10,458 bases of DNA, taken from positions 1 through 10,458 of the forward strand of contig JAABQU010000278.1 of the NCBI GenBank assembly GCA_011391285.1. Direction: 5' to 3'. Each line of letters begins with the position of its first letter. Within the stretch, counting starts at the first letter, position 1. A program made the translations under genes and the position numbers. Below are positions 1-7,408 of the stretch, piece by piece. The notes under the pieces are model-generated. The model ran no database searches. It saw nothing but the letters and a program-made list of their open reading frames with translations, and was not told the DNA's origin. This DNA is from Thiobacillus sp. (GTDB taxonomy: Bacteria > Pseudomonadota > Gammaproteobacteria > Burkholderiales > Thiobacillaceae).

Positions 1-1045
1 TCATGCGGCGATGGGCGCGGTGGAAAAGATCTGCCCCGACGCACAACGTTTATTGCTCATTCCCGAGAACCACACCCGCAACACCTTCTATCTGCAGAAC
101 GTCGCGGTGCTGGCGCACATCCTGCGCCAGACCGGGCTCATCGTACGCATCGGCACGCTGATTCCCGAGATCACCCAGCCGACCACGCTGGAACTGCCGG
201 CCGGCGGGCGCCTCACGCTGGAGCCGCTGGTGCGCAAGGGCGACCGCATCGGGCTGGAAGGGTTCGATCCCTGCGCGGTGCTGCTCAACAACGACCTGTC
301 GGCCGGGGTGCCGGAGATTCTGAAAGGCATCGAGCAGACCATCATGCCGCCGCTGCATGCGGGCTGGGCAACGCGCCGCAAGTCGCGCCATTTTGCTGCA
401 TATGAGCATGTCGCCGTCGAATTCGCCCGTCTGGTGGGCATCGATCCCTGGCTGATCGACCCCTACTTCAACCACTGTGGCAAGATCGATTTCCAGGCCC
501 GCCAGGGCGAGGATTGCCTGGCCGAAAAAGTCGGCACCATGCTGGACAAGATCCGCGTCAAGTATGACGAATACGGCATCGACCAGCCCCCCTTCGTCAT
601 CGTCAAGGCCGACGCCGGAACCTACGGCATGGGCATCATGACGGTGAAGTCGCCGGACGACGTGCGCGAGCTGAATCGCAAGCAGCGCAACAAGATGGCG
701 GTCGGCAAGGAAGGCATGGAAGTCAGCGAGGTGCTGATCCAGGAAGGCGTCTACACCTTCGAAAGCATCAACGCGGCAGTCGCCGAGCCGGTGGTCTACA
801 TGATCGACCACTTCGTCGTCGGCGGCTTTTACCGCGTGCATACCGGGCGCGGATCGGACGAAAACCTCAACAGCCCCGGCATGCACTTCGTGCCGCTGGC
901 GTTCGACGACACCTGCCTGACGCCCGACCGCAGCGCCAACCCCGACGCCGCGCCGAATCGCTTTTACGCCTATGGGGTGATCGCGCGTCTGGCGATGCTG
1001 GCGGCCAGCATCGAGCTCGACGAAGCGCTGAACGAAGCCGCATGA
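1..1045 (+). CDS. gshA: Glutamate-cysteine ligase, proteobacterial (T. ferrooxidans-type) family, 5' partial
   Basis: Catalyses ATP-dependent joining of glutamate and cysteine, the first step of glutathione synthesis in the cytoplasm. The reading frame is open to the window edge (codons CAT GCG GCG precede the ATG at 11), so that ATG is probably internal. From memory of the family (about 430 aa), roughly 85 N-terminal residues are missing. The visible protein has the conserved blocks I recognise for this class: ENHTRNTFYLQNV near its start, GWATRRKSRHF in the middle, VKADAGTYGMGIM (a glycine-rich ATP-grasp-like nucleotide loop), VYMIDHFVVGGFYRVH and ENLNSPGMHFVPL towards the C-terminus. It is unrelated in sequence to the E. 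coli GshA class. Its stop overlaps the gshB start (ATGA), which implies translational coupling. The assignment is supported by the gshB neighbour. Confidence 0.93.
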   Translation, partial: HAAMGAVEKICPDAQRLLLIPENHTRNTFYLQNVAVLAHILRQTGLIVRIGTLIPEITQPTTLELPAGGRLTLEPLVRKGDRIGLEGFDPCAVLLNNDLSAGVPEILKGIEQTIMPPLHAGWATRRKSRHFAAYEHVAVEFARLVGIDPWLIDPYFNHCGKIDFQARQGEDCLAEKVGTMLDKIRVKYDEYGIDQPPFVIVKADAGTYGMGIMTVKSPDDVRELNRKQRNKMAVGKEGMEVSEVLIQEGVYTFESINAAVAEPVVYMIDHFVVGGFYRVHTGRGSDENLNSPGMHFVPLAFDDTCLTPDRSANPDAAPNRFYAYGVIARLAMLAASIELDEALNEAA

Positions 1046-1995
1046 AGCTGCTGTTCGTCGTCGATCCGCTGGCAGGCCTGAAAGCCTACAAGGACAGTTC
1101 GGTGGCGATGATGCGCGCGGCCGCGCGCCGCGGCCATGCCACTTACGCAACCGAGACGCGCCACCTGTTTATCCGGGACGGCTTCGCACGCGCCGCCTGC
1201 GCTGCGCTTGAGGTGCAGCCCGACGACGACTGGTATCACGTTGCCCACACCGAAACCTTCACGCTGAAGGATTTCAACGCCGTGGTGATGCGCACCGACC
1301 CGCCGGTGGATACGGACTACCTGCTCGCCACCCACCTGCTGGGCGTCGCCGAAGCCAACGGCGCGCGGGTGCTGAACCGGCCATCGTGCCTGCGCGACTT
1401 CAACGAGAAGCTGGCGATCCTCAACTTCCCGGCTTTCATCGCACCCACCCTGGTGTCCGCCGATGCAACGGAAATCGGACGCTTCCTCGCCGAGCACCAC
1501 GACATCATCGTCAAGCCGCTCACCGAAATGGGCGGCAGCGGCATCTTCCGCCTGACCCTGGCCGACCCCAACCGCAATGCCATCCTCGAAACGCTGACCC
1601 GGTGCGGCGACCGCGCCATCATGGCGCAGCGCTACCTGCCGGAGATCAAGGACGGCGACAAGCGCATCCTGCTGATCGACGGCGAGGTGGTGCCGTGGGC
1701 GCTGGCGCGCATCCCCCAGGCGGGCGAGACGCGCGGCAACCTCGCCGCCGGTGGCACCGCCCGCGCGCAGCCGCTGTCGGCACGCGACCGCGTCATTGCC
1801 GAAGCCATCGCGCCCTGGGCAAAGGACCATGGAATCTTCCTCGCCGGCCTCGACGTCATCGGCAACAGCCTCACCGAAATCAACGTCACCAGCCCTACCG
1901 GATTTCAGGAAATAACGGCGCAGACCGGCCATGACGTGGCGGCTCAGTTCATCGCGGCGATCGAGCGCGGCTGTTCCACCATGGTGCGCCCTTGA
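1042..1995 (+). CDS. gshB: Glutathione synthetase (ATP-grasp)
   Basis: Adds glycine to gamma-glutamylcysteine using ATP, completing glutathione in the cytoplasm. The product is 317 aa, close to the usual bacterial GshB length of about 315. Visible landmarks are the N-terminal substrate-domain block MRTDPPVDTDYL (83-94), LNRP and NEKL (111-124), the ATP-grasp lysine in VKPL (157-160), the glycine-rich loop GGSGIF (164-169), QRYLPEIKDGDKRILLIDGE (196-215), RGNLAAGG (231-238), and the metal-binding end GLDVIG...LTEINVTSPTG (269-287). The ATG at 1042 overlaps the gshA stop by 4 bp, so both enzymes are likely made from one mRNA in matched amounts. No key residue appears to be missing. The only alternative would be another ATP-grasp ligase, which this motif set makes very unlikely. 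Confidence 0.97.
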   Translation: MKLLFVVDPLAGLKAYKDSSVAMMRAAARRGHATYATETRHLFIRDGFARAACAALEVQPDDDWYHVAHTETFTLKDFNAVVMRTDPPVDTDYLLATHLLGVAEANGARVLNRPSCLRDFNEKLAILNFPAFIAPTLVSADATEIGRFLAEHHDIIVKPLTEMGGSGIFRLTLADPNRNAILETLTRCGDRAIMAQRYLPEIKDGDKRILLIDGEVVPWALARIPQAGETRGNLAAGGTARAQPLSARDRVIAEAIAPWAKDHGIFLAGLDVIGNSLTEINVTSPTGFQEITAQTGHDVAAQFIAAIERGCSTMVRP

Positions 1996-2009
1996 GGCTC
2001 GGTGCACGC

Positions 2010-3008
2010 ATGCACTCCGTGCGGCACGCCATGTTCTTGCTGCTATGGACGCTTGCCGCCTGCAGTCCACCCGCGCCGTTGCATCAGCAGCAAGCCTATG
2101 TGTTCGGAACCCTGGTCGAAGTCAGCATTCACGGCGTGCCGGAAGTGCAAGCCGCACAGGCAGCCGCTGCCGTGCTGGCGCGCTTCGACGAACTGCACCG
2201 CACCCTGCACGCCTGGCAGCCGAGCGATCTGTCGCGGCTCAATACCGCACTTGCCAGGGGCGAACGCGCCCTGGTCACGCCCGAACTCGCCGCGATGCTG
2301 CGCGATGCACAGGCGCTGTCGATCCAGTCGAATGATCTGTTCAACCCGGCCATTGGCGGACTGATTGCACTGTGGGGCTTCCATACCGACGCGCCGCAGT
2401 CACGGGTGCCGGATGCAGCCGCGATCGCCGAGTGGATCAACAAAAAGCCGCGCATGGCCGATCTCACCATCGAGAATGGCACTGCATCGAGCGCCAACCC
2501 TGCGGTGCAGCTGGACCTGGGCGGCTACGCCAAGGGACGTGCACTGGACGATGCGATGGCCATCCTGAAAACGCACGGCATCGCAAACGCGCTGGTGAAC
2601 ATCGGGGGCAACGTGATCGCGCTGGGCGCGCACGGCGAACGCCCCTGGCGGGTGGGCATCCAGCACCCGCGCCAGCCGGGCACGCTGGCCACGCTGGATT
2701 TGCACGACGGCGAGGCCGTCGGCACCTCGGGCGATTACCAGCGTTTTTTCGAGATCGAAGGACGCCGCTACAGCCACCTGATCGACCCGCGTAGCGGCCA
2801 CCCGGCAACCGGCATGCAATCGGTAACGGTGCTGTTTGCTGGCGAACACGCGGGTACGCGCTCGGATGCCCTGTCGAAACCCCTGTTCATCGACGGGGCT
2901 GCGCAGCTTGGGGCACGCTCCGCCCAACTCGGCGTTGCCAACTATCTGGCGGTGGATGCCGCCGGCCGGATCCATGTCTCCCCTGCGATGAAGGCCCGGC
3001 TTCGTTAA
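2010..3008 (+). CDS. apbE: FAD:protein FMN transferase (ApbE family) lipoprotein
   Basis: ApbE enzymes transfer FMN from FAD to a Thr in target proteins such as NqrB/C, RnfG/D or NosR, outside the cytoplasmic membrane. With the ATG at 2010 the product is 332 aa. It starts with a short basic/hydrophobic signal and a lipobox LAAC (15-18), which predicts a lipoprotein. Family blocks are GTLVEVSIHG (33-42), FNPAIGGLIALWGF (111-124), LDLGGYAKGRALDDAM (168-183), LVNIGGNVIALG (195-206), GTSGDYQRFF (238-247) and SHLIDPRSGHPATG (255-268). SDALSKPLF (285-293) has Lys at 290, where my recollection of the family is a metal-binding Thr. The start is uncertain: a TTG at 1992 overlaps the gshB stop and an ATG at 2031 also keeps the lipobox. 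The 2010 start has a GAGG 12 bases upstream. No flavinylated partner gene is in view. Confidence 0.92.
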   Translation: MHSVRHAMFLLLWTLAACSPPAPLHQQQAYVFGTLVEVSIHGVPEVQAAQAAAAVLARFDELHRTLHAWQPSDLSRLNTALARGERALVTPELAAMLRDAQALSIQSNDLFNPAIGGLIALWGFHTDAPQSRVPDAAAIAEWINKKPRMADLTIENGTASSANPAVQLDLGGYAKGRALDDAMAILKTHGIANALVNIGGNVIALGAHGERPWRVGIQHPRQPGTLATLDLHDGEAVGTSGDYQRFFEIEGRRYSHLIDPRSGHPATGMQSVTVLFAGEHAGTRSDALSKPLFIDGAAQLGARSAQLGVANYLAVDAAGRIHVSPAMKARLR

Positions 3009-3069
3009 ATCGGCTTGGGTTCAGCGTTCGCCGCTCCCCGCTCTCCGCTCACTCACCCAGGCACCGCGC

Positions 3070-3075
3070 TACAAT
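3070..3075 (+). promoter_or_regulatory. Candidate -10 element of the EIIA-ptsH-ptsI promoter
   Basis: The gap between apbE (stop 3008) and the EIIA gene (ATG 3102) contains TACAAT, five of six matches to the sigma-70 -10 consensus, in a context GCTACAATTCGC often seen in betaproteobacterial upstream regions. I find no good -35 hexamer 16-18 bases upstream, so this would be a weak or activator-dependent promoter. It would give a leader of about 20 bases. The gap shows no convincing terminator for the gsh-apbE transcript, so read-through is possible. Confidence 0.4.
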
Positions 3076-3101
3076 TCGCTTTTTGCTTCAAGACCCACGC
3101 C

Positions 3102-3518
3102 ATGATAGGCATCCTCATCGTCGCCCACGGCTCACTCGCCGACAGCCTGGTCGAATGCGCCACCCACGTGCTGGGCCAATGTCCACGTGGTCTCGCCACG
3201 CTGGATTTCATTGGCCACGCCGACCCTGACGAGCGGCAGAAGGCGCTGCAAACGCGGCTGGCCGAACTGGACGAAGGCGACGGCATCCTGGTGCTGACCG
3301 ACATGTATGGCGCCACCCCCAGCAACACGCTGTGCCGCCTGCTCGAACCAGCGCATATCGAAGGCGTTTCCGGCGTCAACCTGCCCATGCTGCTTAAGGC
3401 GCTGAACTATCGCGAAACGCTGGCACTGCCGCAACTCGTCGAGCGCATCGTCGAGGGGGGCCGCAACAGCATCAACCATATTTCCGAGACCATGTGCCAT
3501 GCAGCAACGGGACGTTGA
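3102..3518 (+). CDS. PTS system EIIA component, mannose/fructose family
   Basis: Phosphate-accepting EIIA of the mannose-family phosphotransferase system, cytoplasmic, taking phosphate from HPr. The 138-aa product is the length of a stand-alone EIIA-Man domain. The N-terminus MIGILIVAHGS has the family's active-site His at position 9. LTDMYGATPSN (65-75) corresponds to the conserved Asp loop next to the active site, and GVNLPML (91-97) follows. The frame is open further upstream to 3015, but homology begins exactly at the ATG at 3102, which sets the start. Its 3' end overlaps ptsH by 20 bp. No EIIB, IIC or IID gene is present, so a regulatory role is more likely than sugar import. This fits what is known of incomplete betaproteobacterial PTS sets. 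Confidence 0.9.
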   Translation: MIGILIVAHGSLADSLVECATHVLGQCPRGLATLDFIGHADPDERQKALQTRLAELDEGDGILVLTDMYGATPSNTLCRLLEPAHIEGVSGVNLPMLLKALNYRETLALPQLVERIVEGGRNSINHISETMCHAATGR

Positions 3519-3765
3519 AATCGTCAACAAGCTCGGGCTGCACGCGCGCCCGTCGGCCAGACTGACCCAGCTGGCGTCGAGTTTCAGGAGCAATGTCTTC
3601 ATGGCGCGCAACGGCCGCCGCGTCAACGCCAAGAGCATCATGGGCGTGATGATGCTGGCCGCGGCCAAGGGCAGCACCGTCACGCTGGAGACCGAGGGGG
3701 AGGATGAGATGGAAGCGATCAATGCGCTGGTTGGACTGATTTCCAGCGGCTTCGGGGAAGAATGA
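3499..3765 (+). CDS. ptsH: Phosphocarrier protein HPr
   Basis: Small cytoplasmic phosphocarrier that passes phosphate from enzyme I to EIIA. The product is 88 aa, the normal HPr length. NKLGLHARPSA (10-20) carries the phospho-acceptor His15 and the adjacent Arg17. VNAKSIMGVMML (42-53) carries a Ser at 46, the residue phosphorylated by HPr kinase/phosphorylase (HprK). With the Lys-Ser-Ile-Met-Gly context this predicts that the genome also encodes HprK, though it is not in this window. The gene starts 20 bp inside the EIIA gene and ends 4 bp before ptsI, which indicates tight co-expression of the three relay proteins. Confidence 0.96.
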   Translation: MQQRDVEIVNKLGLHARPSARLTQLASSFRSNVFMARNGRRVNAKSIMGVMMLAAAKGSTVTLETEGEDEMEAINALVGLISSGFGEE

Positions 3766-3769
3766 TCCC

Positions 3770-5494
3770 ATGAGCTTTTCCCTGCACGGCATCGGCGTTT
3801 CCGGCGGCATTGCCATCGGCTATGCGCATCTCGCCTCCCACGCGCGGGTCGAAGTGCCTCAGTACATGCTCGACCACCAGTACATCGATGACGAGCTGGC
3901 ACGCTTCGACGAGGCCATCCTCGCCACCCGCGCCGAACTCGAGACCCTGCGCGATCACATCCCGGCCAATGCGCCGGCCGAACTCTCGGCGTTCCTCGAC
4001 ATGCACCTGATGTTCCTCGGCGATTCGATGATCGCCGAGGCGCCCAAGCGCCTGATCCGCGAAACCCAGTGCAACGCCGAATGGGCACTGGCGCAGCAGA
4101 TGGAAGCGCTGGTGGCGCGCTTCGAGGAAATCGACGACGCCTATCTCAGGAGCCGTCAGGAAGACGTGGTGCAGGTGGTGCAGCGGGTGCTGAAAGCACT
4201 GACCGGCCACCCCAGCCATTTGCCGCTCGATGTCGATTTCGACGTCGAACGCATCCTGGTGGCGCACGAACTGTCGCCTGCCGACATGGCCCTGTTCAAG
4301 AGCGTGCACTTCGCCGCCTTCGTCACCGACCTTGGCGGTGCCACCTCGCATACCGCGATTCTGGCGCGCAGCATGGCGATCCCGTCGGTGATGGCGCTGC
4401 ACAATGCGCGCGGTCTGGTTCGCGATCACGACCTGTTGATCGTCGACGGCCGCGAAGGCGTGGTGATCGTCAACCCGGACGAATCGGTGCTCGCCGAATA
4501 CCGGCTGCGGCAAAACCAGTGGCGCATCGACACCGACAAGCTGAAGCGGCTGAAGACCAGCAGGTCGGCAACGCTCGACGGCACCCCGATCGAACTGATG
4601 GCGAACATCGAATTGCTCTCCGACGTCGACGCCGTGAAGGCCGCGGGCGCGCATGGCATCGGCCTGTTCCGTAGCGAGTTCCTGTTCCTCAACCGCAGCG
4701 ACCTGCCCACCGAAGACGAGCAGTACGAATCCTACAAGGCGGTGGCCGAGGCGCTGGACGGCAAGCCGGTCACCATCCGCACACTCGACCTTGGCGCCGA
4801 CAAGCAGGCGCCGTGGGGCCACACGGTGGCCGACAATCCGGCACTGGGCCTGCGGGCGATCCGCCTGTGCCTGGCCGAGCCGGGACTGTTCCACACCCAG
4901 CTGCGTGCGATCCTGCGAGCGTCGAACCATGGCCGCGTGCGCATTCTCATCCCCATGCTGGCGAGTTTCATGGAATTGCGGCAGACCCTGCAGCGCATCG
5001 AGGAAGCCAAGGCCTCGCTGTACAAGGATGGCCTGAAATTCGACGAGGGCATCCCGGTCGGCGGCATGATCGAAGTGCCGGCGGCAGCATTGTCCGCCGG
5101 GGTGTTTGCCGAGCAGATGGATTTCCTGTCCATCGGCACCAACGACCTGATCCAGTACACGCTGGCCATCGACCGTGCCGACGACAGCGTCGCGCATCTG
5201 TACGACCCGCTGAATCCGGCGGTGCTCAACCTCATCCAGCACACCATCCGCGCGGGCGCCAAGGCGGGCAAGCCGGTCTCGGTATGCGGCGAAATGGCGG
5301 GCGATCCCTTGCTGACCCGGCTGCTGCTGGGACTGGGACTGAGGACGTTTTCGATGCAGCCGGCCAGCCTGCTGCAGGTCAAGCAGCAGGTGCTGAAGTC
5401 GCATCTGGAAGAACTGGCACCGATGGCGCAGCGCCTGCTGAAGAACACCGACCCGGACAGAACGGCGCAGCTGCTGAGCCGGATGAATGGCTAG
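3770..5494 (+). CDS. ptsI: PTS enzyme I (phosphoenolpyruvate-protein phosphotransferase)
   Basis: Cytoplasmic enzyme that takes phosphate from phosphoenolpyruvate and gives it to HPr. At 574 aa it matches full-length enzyme I. The N-terminal HPr-binding and phosphohistidine domain starts GIGVSGGIAIG (7-17). The active-site His is at 194 in GGATSHTAILAR (189-200). The C-terminal PEP-binding TIM barrel has GLFRSEFLF (298-306), the catalytic loop SIGTNDLIQYTLAIDR (454-469) and the conserved Cys at 506 in SVCGEMAGDP (503-512). It lacks the GAF domain of the PtsP/nitrogen paralogue, so it is the general-type enzyme I. It starts 4 bp after ptsH, with GGGGAAG just upstream of the ATG. Its stop lies only 6 bp from the stop of the convergent GTPase gene. 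Confidence 0.97.
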   Translation: MSFSLHGIGVSGGIAIGYAHLASHARVEVPQYMLDHQYIDDELARFDEAILATRAELETLRDHIPANAPAELSAFLDMHLMFLGDSMIAEAPKRLIRETQCNAEWALAQQMEALVARFEEIDDAYLRSRQEDVVQVVQRVLKALTGHPSHLPLDVDFDVERILVAHELSPADMALFKSVHFAAFVTDLGGATSHTAILARSMAIPSVMALHNARGLVRDHDLLIVDGREGVVIVNPDESVLAEYRLRQNQWRIDTDKLKRLKTSRSATLDGTPIELMANIELLSDVDAVKAAGAHGIGLFRSEFLFLNRSDLPTEDEQYESYKAVAEALDGKPVTIRTLDLGADKQAPWGHTVADNPALGLRAIRLCLAEPGLFHTQLRAILRASNHGRVRILIPMLASFMELRQTLQRIEEAKASLYKDGLKFDEGIPVGGMIEVPAAALSAGVFAEQMDFLSIGTNDLIQYTLAIDRADDSVAHLYDPLNPAVLNLIQHTIRAGAKAGKPVSVCGEMAGDPLLTRLLLGLGLRTFSMQPASLLQVKQQVLKSHLEELAPMAQRLLKNTDPDRTAQLLSRMNG

Positions 5495-5500
5495 AAAACG

Positions 5501-7408
5501 CTAGGAAGCAGCCAGCTGCCCGGCGATGCGCACCAACTCCACCTTTTCGTGGCGCAGGTTGCCAATCTCCTGTTTGATCTGGGCCATGCGCGTCTGCAGC
5601 ATGCCCATGTTTTCCAGAATACGCTGCAGGCTGGCCAGGCGCGTTTCGAGATACTGCTTGTGTTCCCGGATGCGCGTCATGACCGGGTCAAGCGCAATGC
5701 GCAGCCAGCGCTCGGCTTCCAGCCGCGCCAGGTTGAACGCCTTGCGGGTCTCTTCGGCCAGGCCGGCATAAAACCGCCGGATCATGAAGCGTTTTTCCAG
5801 CATCAGGTTGGCGGGATCCTTGCAGAAGGCTTCGGTTTCGTGCATCAGCGCTTCCAGCCGGTTGCGATAAGCGCCCAGGTCGAGCCGCGGCACCTGCATT
5901 TTCGGCAACTGGTGCTGACGGTGAAACCGCGTATAGGCCTGGTCCAGCGCATCCAGCATGTTGTCGGCGAGCTGGGTCGCATGCTGCAGGCGGGAAACCA
6001 TCTGCTCGCTCAGCTGGCGGATGCCGCTGGTAAGCCCGCGCGTGGTCAGGCTGGCTTCCATTGCGGCGCGGCCAGCCTTGCAAATGGCGCCCAGGGTTTC
6101 ATCCGACAACTCCGACAGCAGATGCTCGCCCTGCTTCTGCACCATCTTTCGCGTCGCGCGGAACTGCTCCGCCGTGGCGTCGTAGCTGTCCTTTTCCTGC
6201 TGCAGGGCGACGCGCGTCTGCTCGATCAGTTCACGGTTCTTGCCCGACAGCTGGCTGAGCTGAATCAGTTCGTCACTGCTGCGCTTCAGCCGTGCTGCCA
6301 GGTCCACCCGGCTTTCGTCGAGCAGGGCACTCACCTCGCGGCTGACCGCGTGATACAGCATGTCGCGCCGTGACGGTATGACCTGGTGGGCCAGCAGGTA
6401 TTCCAGCGATTCGATGCCGGAGCGCACGCGCAAGGCGGGATCGCCGAGAATGGTGGCTGCCAGCGCTTTCTGCGCCGATACCGTGAACACCCGGCTGCGC
6501 GGCAGCTTCAGCACGCGCGCGGTTTCCTCGGCCTGGCGCTCGATGGTGGCATTCACCTCGGCATCGCTCTTCAGCTCGTCCCACAGCATGTCGATCTTGT
6601 TCAGCACCGCCACGTGGTAGTTGGCATGGCGATGCACATGCTTCTGCCAGATTTCCAGGTCCGTGCGCGTCACACCCGTATCGGTCGCCAGCAGATACAT
6701 CACTGCATGCGCGTTGGGAATGACCGACAGGGTCAGTTCGGGCTCCGCCCCCAGTGCATTGAGCCCCGGGGTGTCGAGTATCGTCAGTCCGGCCTGCAGC
6801 AGCGGGTGCGGGTAGTTCACCATGGCATAGCGCCAGACTGGCACCTCCACCGTGCCGTCCGGACGCAGCTGGTGGCGCTCGCTCGCATCCTCGCCGCTCC
6901 ACAGGCCGAGGTCGATGGCCTCCACCGCCGGTATGGCCTTGGTCTCGGTAAGTTTCTTCAGGCTTTCCTGCAATTGGCGCGGATCGGCGGGGTCGAGCAG
7001 GATCCGGCACCACTCGATCGGCATGTGCTTGAGGCGTGCCAGGGATTCCTCCCGGCGGCGCGTTTCGATCGGCAGCAGGCACAGGCTGGGGACGTCGTCC
7101 GGGTTGGAAAACAGCTCGGTCGGACACATGGTCGTGCGACCGGCGTCGGACGGCAGCAGCCGCTGGCCGTGGTCGGCGAAAAACAGCGCATTGATGAGTT
7201 CGGTTTTGCCGCGCGAAAACTCGGCGACAAATGCCACCACCAGCTTGTCCTGGCGCAGGCCGGACGCGGTGTCGGCCAGCCGCAGGGTGCGCTCGGCGTC
7301 GATGCCGTGCTGGCGGTCGAGCCAGTCGGCATAGTCGGTAATCGCGGTTGCCAGGCGCAGTCGCCGCTCGCTGAAGTCGGCGACTTCCTGCTCCAGATGG
7401 ATGCTCAT
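5501..7408 (-). CDS. Dynamin-like GTPase of unknown cellular role
   Basis: A 635-aa protein with an N-terminal dynamin-type GTPase domain and a long helical remainder. The nucleotide motifs are visible in order: G1 AEFSRGKTELIN (62-73), with Ala in place of the first P-loop Gly; G2 threonines in GRTTMCPTE (90-98); G3 DTPG (212-215); and G4 NKID (270-273). After about residue 350 the sequence is Gln/Arg/Leu/Glu-rich with long amphipathic stretches (about 370-420 and 560-630) that look like coiled coil, as in dynamin stalks. I see no transmembrane segment or signal peptide, so membrane contact, if any, would be peripheral. Bacterial dynamin-like proteins remodel or protect membranes, but the role of this type is not established. 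Its start overlaps the yggU stop (ATGA), so it belongs to the proC-yggT-yggU operon. No second dynamin gene is adjacent. Confidence 0.85.
   Translation of the reverse strand: MSIHLEQEVADFSERRLRLATAITDYADWLDRQHGIDAERTLRLADTASGLRQDKLVVAFVAEFSRGKTELINALFFADHGQRLLPSDAGRTTMCPTELFSNPDDVPSLCLLPIETRRREESLARLKHMPIEWCRILLDPADPRQLQESLKKLTETKAIPAVEAIDLGLWSGEDASERHQLRPDGTVEVPVWRYAMVNYPHPLLQAGLTILDTPGLNALGAEPELTLSVIPNAHAVMYLLATDTGVTRTDLEIWQKHVHRHANYHVAVLNKIDMLWDELKSDAEVNATIERQAEETARVLKLPRSRVFTVSAQKALAATILGDPALRVRSGIESLEYLLAHQVIPSRRDMLYHAVSREVSALLDESRVDLAARLKRSSDELIQLSQLSGKNRELIEQTRVALQQEKDSYDATAEQFRATRKMVQKQGEHLLSELSDETLGAICKAGRAAMEASLTTRGLTSGIRQLSEQMVSRLQHATQLADNMLDALDQAYTRFHRQHQLPKMQVPRLDLGAYRNRLEALMHETEAFCKDPANLMLEKRFMIRRFYAGLAEETRKAFNLARLEAERWLRIALDPVMTRIREHKQYLETRLASLQRILENMGMLQTRMAQIKQEIGNLRHEKVELVRIAGQLAAS

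Noticed and set aside
50..1150. 366-codon open frame on the - strand opposite gshA
   Set aside because: Shadow of gshA/gshB: no motifs, Arg/His/Ala-rich composition, and the true strand is fully accounted for.
970..2070. 366-codon open frame on the - strand opposite gshB
   Set aside because: Same reason: gshB is complete on the + strand and the antisense product has no recognisable feature.
3719..5404. 561-codon open frame on the - strand opposite ptsI
   Set aside because: The + strand encodes a complete enzyme I with all catalytic motifs. The opposite frame is a His/Gln/Arg-rich translation typical of high-GC shadow frames and shows no family motif.
5495..5520. GCAGC/GCTGC inverted repeat near the ptsI-GTPase junction as a terminator
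   Set aside because: The loop is only two bases and no T-tract follows on either strand.
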